Shown here: positions 55,538 through 64,000 of the stretch, in pieces
Layout of the letters: each line of letters starts with the position of its first letter
How positions within the stretch are numbered: position 1 is the first letter of the stretch
Assembly: GCA_963422445.2 (NCBI GenBank)
Contig: OY729512.2
Location: forward strand, 4,836,001-4,900,000
Reading direction: 5' to 3'
DNA from: G963422445 sp963422445
Lineage (GTDB): Bacteria > Pseudomonadota > Alphaproteobacteria > Thalassobaculales > Thalassobaculaceae
Length of the DNA stretch: 64,000 nucleotides
Notes under the pieces: generated by a model
What the model saw: only the letters and a program-made list of their open reading frames with translations
The model's database searches: none
Told to the model about the DNA's origin: nothing
Translations under genes and position numbers: made by a program

Positions 55538-55823
55538 TGGCTGTCTCCAAGGTTGGAAAATAGGATAATGTGAGCCTGCCGCCTGTGACGCAAGAGATCC
55601 GTTTTGGCGCACGGCGATCCTATGCCAAGTTCGCCCTGTTTTTCCCATGCCTGCCGATTATGTGATCGACCGCACGAATCGGGCCTTCACGGCGCATTGG
55701 CCCCGGATCGGCCGGCCAATGCGGCACGGTGCGTTGTCGCTCGGGTGATCCTGGAGACAGCCGTCGCGTTGTGCGGGCGGCGGACACACCGGTGGTGTCG
55801 TGGTTTCGGGAGAGCGGTCTCGG

Positions 55824-57109
55824 TCAGAAGGGCGTGAAGAGCGCCTTCATGCCGTCCTTGCGTCGATAGCTGAAGGCACGCAGGGTCTCGGCGAAGCCCC
55901 TCTTCGGTTTGCCGATCTTGCGGTTGTCCCCCAGGATCATGGCGATCGCGATGGTGTTGATGATGGTATTGTCGGACGGTGCGTATCGGGTGCGGGCGGT
56001 CCAATCGTCTTCTTTGAAGGTGACATCCCGGACAGGGTGATGGCGTTCGAGCAGCCTGTGACCGTGGTCCTGGCGAGCCGGTCTTGCGGTGTTGCGCGGC
56101 TGGCGTCGACGGCAACGGCTTGTGCGATGTGCAGACGTGGTTGCCCATGGCGTTGAAGCATCGCTTGCCTCTGCTCCGGGTCGAGAGTCTGCATAATCCG
56201 ATGCAGGGTCGATCCGGAGACCGGCTCATGGCGACCGGTGACATTGTTGTTCCAGCTGCCGATGGCCGCAAGGTCCATCTGACCGAGGCTGGCCGCGAGT
56301 TCGGCCGCGGCCACCGGGCCCGCATGACCCATCAGACGGGACAGCAGACCCACCGACAGCACGGAGGCCATGCAGGGCTTACGCCCCCTGGCTGCGCCGG
56401 ACATCGTCAACCTGCGCGACGTTTGCGTCAATCGACGGCAACGGCCCGACGCTTCGGTTCGAGATCCCGGTTTTCAGCTCCCACGCCGCCAGAAGCGCGT
56501 CGGTCGCGTGCAACCGGCGGCAGGCGTCGCGCCGTAACGGCAGACCATAAAGCTGCCTGGGGTTACCATGCGATCCGGTATAGCGGCCGTTGCTGCGCGC
56601 ATGGCCCTTGCTGGCGCCCGGAAGGCGCCAGTTCGCCGCCACGTAAAGGGTTCCCGAGAAAGACTTCGGATTCACAAACGTTCCGCCGGCAACAGGGGAT
56701 GGCCATACGCCGCCTGCCAGTCCGCGCTCAGGCGCTCCGTCATCTGTGCCAGTGCAAAACGGGCCAAGCCGTGAAACACGCCCGGTTTGCCGGGCACGAG
56801 AAACCGGGTGTTGCTACCGATCAGATGAAGACGCTGGACCTGCTCCGCCGGAGCCCAGCCGATCCACCGGTCCCGCGGCGTGCAGTTGAAAGCACCGGTC
56901 TGCCAGCCGGCGACCGCGACCCATTGACCGCGCCACAGGACCACATGGCGCAAACCGCGACCGGCAAAGCCCTTGAACCCAGGATAATGACAGGCTGTGA
57001 CCACAGTATCCCAGCCCACCCGCTTGTCAGGACGAACCAGACGAACCTCGATATTCGAGAGGTCGAAACCGAGCGGTTGCGCCTTGAAAATCCGATGTTC
57101 CAAAATCAT
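55824..57109 (-). pseudogene. DruA-like (DUF4338) / ISAs1-type transposase fusion, decayed
   Basis: Minus strand from 57109 (MILEHRIFKAQPLG): IEVRLVRPDKRVGWDTVV, then FKGFAGRGLRHVVLWRG, GAFNCTPRDRWIGW and HLIGSNTRF. These are the hallmarks of DUF4338, the DruA family. After a one-base deletion near 56675 the next frame gives SFSGTLYVAANWRLPGASKG and RSNGRYTGSHG. After an extra G near 56385 follows the ISAs1 N-terminal part (GLLSRLMGHAGPVAAAELAA, STLHRIMQTLDPEQRQ) and a C-terminal part (VRDVTFKEDDWTARTRYAP, MILGDNRKIGKPKRG). The DDE middle is deleted. Repairing both shifts gives one fused open frame. Confidence 0.75.
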
Positions 57110-57209
57110 GCTGGCCGCGGTCGCAAATCCGGACACACAAAGCCAGCGCAAAAAAATCGTTTTCGGAAAAATCTGTTCCAGAATTCGGATTTGGTGTATA
57201 GGTAAATAG

Positions 57210-57639
57210 ACTAACCCTTGGGGAACTATAATGAAGTAAATATTCAAATTGGTATTCAAATCAGTCGATGAATGGCTGGTGGGGACATCGGATTCCGAGC
57301 ACTTATCCCTTGCACTGTTCTGCCTATCCTACCTCGTCGCTTTGTTGTCCATTGCTCGCTTCTATTAAGATCCTGACCACCGTTGTATGCAGTGTTTTGA
57401 TGGTTGGAATATCCCCGATTAAGGCGGGCATTCCCAGCTTTTATACAGAGAGGGTCATCACAATATATAGAAGACTCAAGTGATGCTAAAATTTGTAATG
57501 ATATGATTGTTTTTGAAGATAAATAGGATGTTGTTGTTCTAAGGTAAGGATGTTTATAATTCTGACACATCAGAATCTACATACCATCTATTTCATAAAT
57601 TCGAATCTATTGACAATGAAATATATTTGACTGTTTCTA
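57210..57639. other. AT-rich gene-free island
   Basis: 430 bp of clearly lower GC than the chromosome, between the DruA-like relic and element I copy 2. No recognised gene; likely foreign or relic DNA. Confidence 0.55.
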
Positions 57640-58485
57640 GATAGTGTCGTCATGAGTGATGTTTATCTGTACTATCTGTCGAATTCACTCGATGGTTCCT
57701 GGAGGCGACTCATGGGAATGGCTCATCGGCGTCACGACATTTCGGACAGGGTCTGGCTGTTGTTGGAGCCTCATCTGCCTGGCCGAGCGGGACGTTGGGG
57801 TGGGGTGGCGCAGGATAATCGACGGTTCATTAATGCGATCTTGCTGGATTCTGCGTACCGGCGCTCCCTGGCGTGATGTGCCGCCAGACTATGGAGACTG
57901 GAAAAATACCCATCGTCGGTTCTGTCGCTGGCGGGACAAGGGGCTCTGGGGGTGTTGCTGGAGCCTCTGGTGGATGAGCCGGACTATGAGTGGCTGATGA
58001 TTGACGCCAGTCATCTCAAGGTCCATCCCCATGCGAGCGGTGCGGTCGGTGGCAATCAGGCGATGGATCACACAAAAGGGGGCTGAACACGACGCTGCAC
58101 CTGGCTGTGGACGCGCATGGGATGCCGGTGCGGGTGTTGGTGACCGAGGGGACGGCAGCAGATTGCAGTCAAGCGGTCGAGCTGATTGAAGGGATAGATG
58201 CCGAGTATTTGTTGGCGGACAAGGCCTATGACACGACTGCCATCCTGTCTTATTGTGAGGAGCATGAAGTCATTCCAGTGGTTCCGCCGAAGCGCAACCG
58301 CAAGCACCCCGGAGCGTATGATGTCCCTCTCTACCGGCACCGGAATTTGGTGGAGAACGCGTTTCTGTGGCTCAAGCGTTGGCGTGGGATTGCCACGCGA
58401 TACGCCAAGAATGCCGCATCGTTTCTTGCCGCGGTGCAGATCCGGTGTCTGGCGCTCTGGGCTGGTATTTCGTGACGACACTATC
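57640..58485. mobile_element. IS5-family element I, copy 2
   Basis: 846 bp, ends GATAGTGTCGTCA inverted, TA at 57638-57639 and 58486-58487. Joined by one TA to element J copy 1. Confidence 0.92.
57652..58475 (+). pseudogene. IS5-family transposase of element I, copy 2 (frameshifted)
   Basis: ORF A (MSDVYLYYLSNS) has an extra G in ATCTTGCTGG (about 57842) and a base change or loss in the G run near 57950, so it stops early. ORF B (58107-58475) is intact. Dead copy. Confidence 0.85.
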
Positions 58486-58487
58486 TA

Positions 58488-59672
58488 GGGAATGTCTGAA
58501 CAAGTCGGTTTTTTCGGGTATACGGGTGTCGTGGCCCGTGGATGAAACGCCAGAGCCCATCGGGGACGTGTTGTCGTGCCAGGAAATGGGGATTTTGATG
58601 CCCGAGCCGACCGTCCCCGCCGCCTTGCGGCGGTTGCGGACGGACTCCCCCCACGTCAGGCGGTGGCGTCGCGCCCAGCGATGAGCAGATTGGTGAACCC
58701 GAGCAGCACGGCGATGCGTTGCGTGGTCTTCGCCAGCCCCCGATAGCGCACCTTCGCGTAACCGAAGTGGCGCTTCACATACAGGAACGGATGTTCCACC
58801 CTGGCCCGAACCGACGCCTTGCGCTTCTCCGCCGCCGCCTCCGGGCCCGCCTTGTCCAGCCCCCGGCGCTTGCCGGGCTTCATCGCCACCTCCCAGTCCA
58901 CGTCCGTGTCCCGGTTCTCCGCGCGCTTGTCCACCCCCTGATAGCCCGCGTCACCCCACACCTGCTCCTCGCCCCCGTGCAACAGCGCGTGCGCGGTCGC
59001 CACATCCGAGACATTCGCCGGCGTCGTCTCCACGCTGTGTGTCAAGCCCGACTGCGCATCCACCCCGATGTGCGCCTTCATCCCGAAATGCCACTGATTG
59101 CCCTTCTTCGTCTGGTGCATCTCCGGGTCCCGCTCGCCCTTGCGGTTCTTCGTCGACGACGGCGCGGCAATGAGACTCGCGTCCACGATCGTCCCCTTGC
59201 TCAAGCGGTGTCCGAGAGAGGCCAGATGTGCGTTGATCTCCTCGAACAGCGTCTCGCCCAGACCGTGCGTCTCCAGCAAGTGGCGGAAATGCAGGATCGT
59301 CGTCTCGTCAGGCAGCGCACCCGAGAGGCGCAACCCCACAAACCGCCGTACCGACTTCACCTCGTAGAGCAGGTCCTCCATCCCAGGGTCGCTCAGATTG
59401 TAGAACAGCTGCAACCCAGTGCACCCGCAGCATCACGCTCAGCGGATAGGGCCGCCGACCGCGCCCGGCCTTCGGGTAGAACGGCTCGATGCGCGCCTCC
59501 AGTCGCTCCCAGGGAACCAGCCCGTCCATCTTCTCGAGAAAGACCTCGCGCCGCGTCCGACGCTTCTTCAGGTCGTGCTCCAGCTCCGCAGACATCGCTT
59601 GCTCCATGGCTCGCATTCCACTCCGTCACCAAAAAACCAATTGTGACAAAACCGACTTGTTCAGACAATCCT
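58488..59672. mobile_element. IS5-family element J, copy 1
   Basis: 1185 bp. Ends GGGAATGTCTGAACAAGTCGG and AGGATTGTCTGAACAAGTCG, inverted; TA at 58486-58487 and 59673-59674. Confidence 0.92.
58656..59616 (-). pseudogene. IS5-family transposase of element J, copy 1 (frame break shared with copy 2)
   Basis: N-terminal part from 59616 (MRAMEQAMSAELEHDLKK ... YPLSVMLRVHW), then an extra G in CACTGGGTTGCAG (about 59410) and the main part QLFYNLSDPGMEDLLYEV. The catalytic core is IVDASLIAAPSS, WGDAGYQGVDK and RVEHPFLYVKRHFGY. The same break is present in copy 2, so it predates duplication. It may be a mutation spread passively, or a genuine shift site. Confidence 0.82.
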
Positions 59673-59674
59673 TA

Positions 59675-60307
59675 GCGATCCAGGGCCTCCTCAAGCGCCT
59701 CGACACAGAAGCCTGCGTCCAGCGTGTTCGACAGCCGCCAGGCCAGGACGTGCCGGCTTGCCCAGTCCATGATCGCCACCAGATACAGGAAGCCGCGCTG
59801 CACCGGGATGTCGGTGATGTCGGCGCACCAGACGTGGTTCGACCGCTCGACCCGCAGGTCCTTGAGCAGATCCGCGGCGCCCGGTAGACCGCCTGAAGAC
59901 CCAGCAGGCGCATCAGACGACCGACCCGGCCGCGGCCGATGCATACCCCCTCGCGGCGCAGATGGCGGACCATCTGGCGAGCCCCGTAGAACGGAGACTT
60001 CAGGAACAGCGCGTCGATCCGACGCATCAGCGCCAGTGTCCCCTCGCTCTCGCCCTTCGCCTCGTCGTAGAGCGAGGAGCGCCCGATCGACAGCAGCCGG
60101 CATTGCTGGCTCAGCTTCAGCGCCGGATGGCCGCGTACCACCATCGCGCGGCGCTCCGACCGGCTCATCGACCGGACCCGCGTGACAAAAATCCCGCTCT
60201 ACGATCAACTCCCCAATCCTGGCATGGAGTTCGCGGACCTCACTCTCATGATCCCGCGCCCGTCGCTCGCCGCCGTTCGAGAATACCTCTGCCAGTCCCT
60301 GGATCGC
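59675..60307 (-). pseudogene. IS3-family OrfA/OrfB fragment in the centre of the palindrome
   Basis: Minus strand: OrfA end AIQGLAEVFSNGGERR and ESEVRELHARIGELIVERD, then OrfB MSRSERRAMVVRGHPALK (60168). It continues to FYGARQMVRHLRREGV, a frame change near 59880, and NHVWCADITDIPVQRGFLYL with the first two catalytic Asp. It stops after VEALEEALDR, before the catalytic Glu. The missing next codons are found at 48090. Confidence 0.85.
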
Positions 60308-60309
60308 TA

Positions 60310-61494
60310 AGGATTGTCTGAACAAGTCGGTTTTGTCACAATTGGTTTTTTGGTGACGGAGTGGAATGCGAGCCATGGAGCAAGCGATGTCTGCGGAGCT
60401 GGAGCACGACCTGAAGAAGCGTCGGACGCGGCGCGAGGTCTTTCTCGAGAAGATGGACGGGCTGGTTCCCTGGGAGCGGCTGGAGGCCCGCATCGAGCCG
60501 TTCTACCCGAAGGCCGGGCGCGGTCGGCGGCCCTATCCGCTGAGGGTGATGCTGCGGGTGCACTGGGTTGCAGCTGTTCTACAATCTGAGCGACCCTGGG
60601 ATGGAGGACCTGCTCTACGAGGTGAAGTCGGTACGGCGGTTTGTGGGGTTGCGCCTCTCGGGTGCGCTGCCTGACGAGACGACGATCCTGCATTTCCGCC
60701 ACTTGCTGGAGACGCACGGTCTGGGCGAGACGCTGTTCGAGGAGATCAACGCACATCTGGCCTCTCTCGGACACCGTTTGAGCAAGGGGACGATCGTGGA
60801 CGCGAGCCTCATTGCCGCGCCGTCGTCGACGAAGAACCGCAAGGGCGAGCGGGACCCGGAGATGCATCAGACGAAGAAGGGCAATCAGTGGCATTTCGGG
60901 ATGAAGGCGCACATCGGGGTGGATGCGCAGTCGGGCTTGACACACAGCGTGGAGACGACGCCGGCGAATGTCTCGGATGTGGCGACCGCGCACGCGCTGT
61001 TGCACGGGGGCGAGGAGCAGGTGTGGGGTGACGCGGGCTATCAGGGGGTGGACAAGCGCGCGGAGAACCGGGACACGGACGTGGACTGGGAGGTGGCGAT
61101 GAAGCCCGGCAAGCGCCGGGGGCTGGACAAGGCGGGCCCGGAGGCGGCGGTGGAGAGGCGCAAGGCGTCGGTTCGGGCCAGGGTGGAGCATCCGTTCCTG
61201 TATGTGAAGCGCCACTTCGGCTACGCAAAGGTGCGCTATCGGGGGCTGGCGAAGACCACGCAACGCATCGCCGTGCTGCTCGGGTTCACCAATCTGCTCA
61301 TCGCGGGGCGCGACGCGACCGCCTGACGTGGGGGGAGTCCGTCCGCAACCGCCGCAAGGCGGCGGGGACGGTCGGCTCGGGCATCAAAATCCCCATTTCC
61401 TGGCACGACAACACGTCCCCGATGGGCTCTGGCGTTTCATCCACGGGCCACGACACCCGTATACCCGAAAAAACCGACTTGTTCAGACATTCCC
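60310..61494. mobile_element. IS5-family element J, copy 2
   Basis: 1185 bp, inverted to copy 1; TA at 60308-60309 and 61495-61496. Confidence 0.92.
60366..61326 (+). pseudogene. IS5-family transposase of element J, copy 2
   Basis: Same two-frame protein as copy 1 with the same extra G (about 60566). Differences seen: LRVMLRV for LSVMLRV and AAVERRK for AAAEKRK. The main frame from 60568 (MQLFYNLSDPG) is 252 residues and keeps all catalytic motifs. Confidence 0.82.
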
Positions 61495-61496
61495 TA

Positions 61497-62342
61497 GATA
61501 GTGTCGTCACGAAATACCAGCCCAGAGCGCCAGACACCGGATCTGCACCGCGGCAAGAAACGATGCGGCATTCTTGGCGTATCGCGTGGCAATCCCACGC
61601 CAACGCTTGAGCCACAGAAACGCGTTCTCCACCAAATGCCGGTGCCGGTAGAGATGGGCATCATACGCTCTGGGGTGCTTGCGGTTGCGCTTCGGCGGAA
61701 CCACTGGAATGACTTCATGCTCCTCACAATAAGACAGGATGGCAGTCGTGTCATAGGCCTTGTCCGCCAACAAATACTCGGCCTCTATCCCTTCAATCAG
61801 CTCGACCGCTTGACTGCAATCTGCTGCCGTCCCCTCGGTCACCAACACCCGCACCGGCATCCCATGCGCGTCCACAGCCAGGTGCAGCGTCGTGTTCAGC
61901 CCCCTTTTGTGCGATCCATCGCCTGATTGCCACCGATCGCACCGCTCGCATGGGGATGGACCTTGAGATGACGGGCGTCAATCATCAGCCACTCATCGTC
62001 CGGCTCATCCACCAGAGGCTCCAGCAACGCCCCCCAGAGCCCCTTGTCCCGCCGGCGACAGAACCGACGATGGGTATTTTTCCAGTCTCCATAGTCTGGC
62101 GGCACATCACGCCAGGGAGCGCCGGTACGCAGAATCCAGAAGATCGCATTAATGAACCGTCGATTATCCTGCGCCACCCCACCCCAACTTCCCGCTCGGC
62201 CAGGCAGATGAGGCTCCAACAACAGCCAGACCCTGTCCGAAATGTCGTGACGCCGATGAGCCAATCCCATGAGTCGCCTCCAGGAACCATCGAGTGAATT
62301 CGACAGATAGGACAGATAAACATCACTCATGACGACACTATC
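61497..62342. mobile_element. IS5-family element I, copy 3
   Basis: 846 bp, inverted to copies 1 and 2; TA at 61495-61496 and 62343-62344. Confidence 0.92.
61507..62330 (-). CDS. IS5-family transposase of element I, copy 3 (intact two-ORF copy)
   Basis: ORF A from ATG 62330 (MSDVYLSYLSNS) runs without break through RRFINAIFWILRTGAPWRD and MIDARHLKVHPHAS to 61896. ORF B continues from the overlapping frame to 61507 (GMPVRVLVTEGTAADCS, LADKAYDTTA, VENAFLWLKRWRG). A -1 shift at CACAAAAGGGGG joins them. This is the only one of the three copies with an undamaged ORF A, so it is the likely source of transposase. Confidence 0.85.
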
Positions 62343-62524
62343 TAGAGCTTCCAGGCATCGCTCTAGTAGACTGATTTCAACGTTTGGACCCCTCTTTTGT
62401 TGCGGCGATGCTGGTATCGGGATCGGCGGTCCAGACGAAGGGCTTGGCTTCGGTGGTGTTGTGGTCGTCGATGACGCAGCGGATGGCGTGCGAGCCAGAC
62501 CTGGACGTCCTTGTGCTTGTGATA

Positions 62525-63741
62525 CCAAACGCAAGTCATATGAACCGATACAGTGAGGCATCGGGATCAGCACGATGGGGCTACGGCCCAGCTGCGCCGG
62601 GTCGTATTGGTGATGACGTCGGGCTGGTCGGTCAGCCATTGCCACCCCGTCCAGCAGGCGTCCCTCAGGGCGGAGACATCCTTGAACACGCGGTTGGCGA
62701 AGCGGTTCGATTTCAGGAACAGAATGATCGGCTCCATCGGATTGAGTTCCGGACTGTAGGGCGGCAGATGCACGCGCGTCAGGTTGGGGGGAACGAGAAG
62801 GTCGCCCGAGCGATGCCAGCCCGCCCCGTCCAGCACAATCACGCCGTGCGCACCCGGCGCCACGGCCGCGCCGATCGCCGCCAGATGCTCGTTCATCGAC
62901 GCCGTGTTCGCCCTGTCCGCCACGTGGGCGATGCCGACGCCGCGCTCTGCGCAGGTGGCGCCGAACAGATAGACGTAGCCATAGCGATGGTCGCGCAGGA
63001 TGCGCGGACGCTGCTTCCCATTCGCCCAGACCCGTGTCGTCATCCCCTTCTGGCCGATGCGCGCTTCGTCCTGGAACCAGATTTCTATCGGACCCGCCAG
63101 CGCCTCAGAGCTGAGCGCCGACGTCAACTGTGCCTCGAACTCCGCCACGAACGACCTCTGCCGCTCCGCGTCGGCTTTGGGGTGGACCGGCCGCCCCGAG
63201 ACAAAGCGAAACCCGGCCCTTCGGAGCATCATACGGGCACCGCTCTCCGTATAGATGACCCCGAAGGCCTCCTCGATTTTCCGTAAGATGTCCTGAACGC
63301 GCCAGCGCGTCACACCGTCCCGCTCAAGCTCGGGACCCGCCTCGATCCAGGCGCCGATCTCGGCGATCTGCGCGTCCGTCAACCGGCCCTCGCTCCCGCC
63401 GCGCGGGAGATCCGCGAGGCCGTCGAAGCCCTCCGTGTTGTAGCGCAACACCCAGTCGCGCAGGATTTGAAGCTCCATGCCCTGCGCCCGAGCAGCCTCC
63501 GTGCGAGACGCACCCTCCATGATCATGGCGAGCGCACGCGCGCGCGACGCTTGCTTCGCGTCCCCGCAGTGCCTCGAAAGCGCGTGGAGCTCGTCCGCTG
63601 TGTGTGCCGTCCAGGTTATCGGCGTTGCCGCACTCATCGTCATCCTCCGGCGCTGGTGAGTCGATCACCACAGTCTATGAAGGTCGTCCGGACCGTCACC
63701 CCAACATATTGGGATGGTGAGTCAATTTGGAGCGCGCTTGG
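62525..63741. mobile_element. IS630-family element D inserted in an older IS630 relic
   Basis: 1217 bp. Ends CCAAACGC on the left and the inverse of CCAAGCGC on the right, with weaker similarity further in; TA at 62523-62524 and 63742-63743. The flanks are parts of one other IS630 transposase. Confidence 0.82.
62567..63637 (-). CDS. IS630-family transposase (element D)
   Basis: About 356 residues from ATG 63637, which has GGAGG six bases upstream; ATG 63643 is in frame too. HTH region (SRTEAARAQGMELQILRDWVL), then DDE_3 core with IWFQDEARIGQKG, VIVLDGAGWHRS and LNPMEPIILFLKSN (Glu present). Uninterrupted and likely functional. Not closely related to copies A-C. Confidence 0.9.
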   Translation of the reverse strand: MSAATPITWTAHTADELHALSRHCGDAKQASRARALAMIMEGASRTEAARAQGMELQILRDWVLRYNTEGFDGLADLPRGGSEGRLTDAQIAEIGAWIEAGPELERDGVTRWRVQDILRKIEEAFGVIYTESGARMMLRRAGFRFVSGRPVHPKADAERQRSFVAEFEAQLTSALSSEALAGPIEIWFQDEARIGQKGMTTRVWANGKQRPRILRDHRYGYVYLFGATCAERGVGIAHVADRANTASMNEHLAAIGAAVAPGAHGVIVLDGAGWHRSGDLLVPPNLTRVHLPPYSPELNPMEPIILFLKSNRFANRVFKDVSALRDACWTGWQWLTDQPDVITNTTRRSWAVAPSC

Positions 63742-64000
63742 TATGAGTGGCGTCGTTGTCGAGGATGGCATGGACCGGGACGCCGGCGGGTATCGTGCGC
63801 GCGATGCGGTTGAGGCATCTCAGGAACGCCTGGTGGCGATGCCGACTGGCGTGCTGGCCGATGACCGTGCCGTCGAGCACGTTCATGGCGGCAAACAGCG
63901 TCGTCGTGCCGTTGCGCTTGCAATCATGTGTCATGGTGGCGCCGCGGCCTTTCTTCAGCGGCAGGCCGGGCTGTGTGCGGTCAAGTGCCTGAATTTGCGA

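Larger units (their letters stand above)
57640..62342. repeat. 4.7-kb inverted repeat (palindrome) with 2.05-kb arms
   Basis: The left arm 57640-59685 is element I (+) then J (-) plus 11 bp. The right arm 60297-62342 is the reverse complement: 11 bp, J (+), I (-). The arms have equal length and near-identical sequence (few substitutions and short indels in I). The spacer is an IS3 fragment. The 11 shared inner bases read GCGATCCAGGG next to J. Confidence 0.9.
62377..64000 (-). pseudogene. Second-type IS630 transposase relic, interrupted by another IS630 element
   Basis: From the window edge the minus strand reads SQIQALDRTQPGLPLKKGRG, then GTTTLFAAMNVLDGTVIG and HAILDNDATHT up to 63744. After the inserted element it resumes at 62520 with HKHKDVQVWLARHP. 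It then jumps to VIDDHNTTEAKPFVWTADPD and a TGA at 62377. The segment with the catalytic Glu is deleted, and the gene continues beyond the window. Confidence 0.82.

Noticed and set aside
55824..57109. A working Druantia defence locus
   Set aside because: The DruA-like gene is frameshifted, fused to a transposase remnant, and no DruB-DruE genes are nearby.
57256..57570. 104-codon minus-strand frame in the AT-rich island
   Set aside because: No family resemblance or ribosome site; AT-rich composition alone does not support a gene.
58719..59675. 318-codon frame opposite element J transposase (and its mirror at 60307-61263)
   Set aside because: Low-complexity Arg/Pro/Leu-rich antisense frame of the transposase; no ribosome site or domain.

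Overview
The window looks like an IS-rich stretch of a high-GC alphaproteobacterial chromosome, probably Rhodospirillales-like. The evidence is GC-rich codon use, an alphaproteobacterial-type parE, a TAXI-type TRAP transporter, CoxLMS-type hydroxylase genes and many acyl-CoA genes. The lineage is inferred; no rRNA or tRNA gene was seen. The mix of intact catabolic operons and many near-identical insertion sequences suggests a genome in recent IS expansion, as in some host-associated or metagenome-assembled bacteria.

Layout. 1-4004: glnA 3' end, a threonine-synthase-like gene and parE. 4195-7631: IS graveyard (IS1595 relic; IS66 relic split by IS630 copy A). 7632-17642: host block with a cyclase-family hydrolase, an SDR, a translationally coupled five-gene membrane redox cluster (9142-11581) with a ferric-reductase/Rieske fusion, an MDR reductase, a MaoC hydratase, SurE and a TAXI-TRAP transporter pair. 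17643-21971: two IS5-type elements, an AT-rich island with two inverted-repeat elements, and IS630 copy B. 22024-28601: sulfatase, a large helicase-associated-like protein, a DUF1971 protein, an SDR and an APH-fold kinase. 28982-31807: an IS1634 relic inside a PD-(D/E)XK nuclease remnant. 32133-42219 (minus strand): a catabolic operon of LLM flavin monooxygenase, two alpha/beta hydrolases, FadJ-like enzyme, thiolase and three acyl-CoA dehydrogenases; then ogt. 42936-48397: insertion sequences joined tip to tip through single TA dinucleotides. 49254-55537: GNAT, an operon for a molybdenum hydroxylase with a MoaD-like protein, and an M20 amidohydrolase. 55824-64000: a decayed DruA-like/ISAs1 fusion, then a 4.7-kb palindrome of two IS types around an IS3 fragment, and nested IS630 elements.

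How it fits together. The host genes mostly serve import and oxidation of organic acids and acyl-CoA esters. The mobile part is dominated by elements that insert at TA, usually in CTAG. Their ends regenerate CTAG, so each insertion offers the next one a landing site. This explains the head-to-tail stacks, the composite arrangement at 42936-45896 and the palindrome at 57640-62342. The least explained host feature is the Rieske/ferric-reductase membrane cluster. The least explained non-coding features are a 107-bp palindrome-ended repeat (two copies) and two short dispersed repeats.
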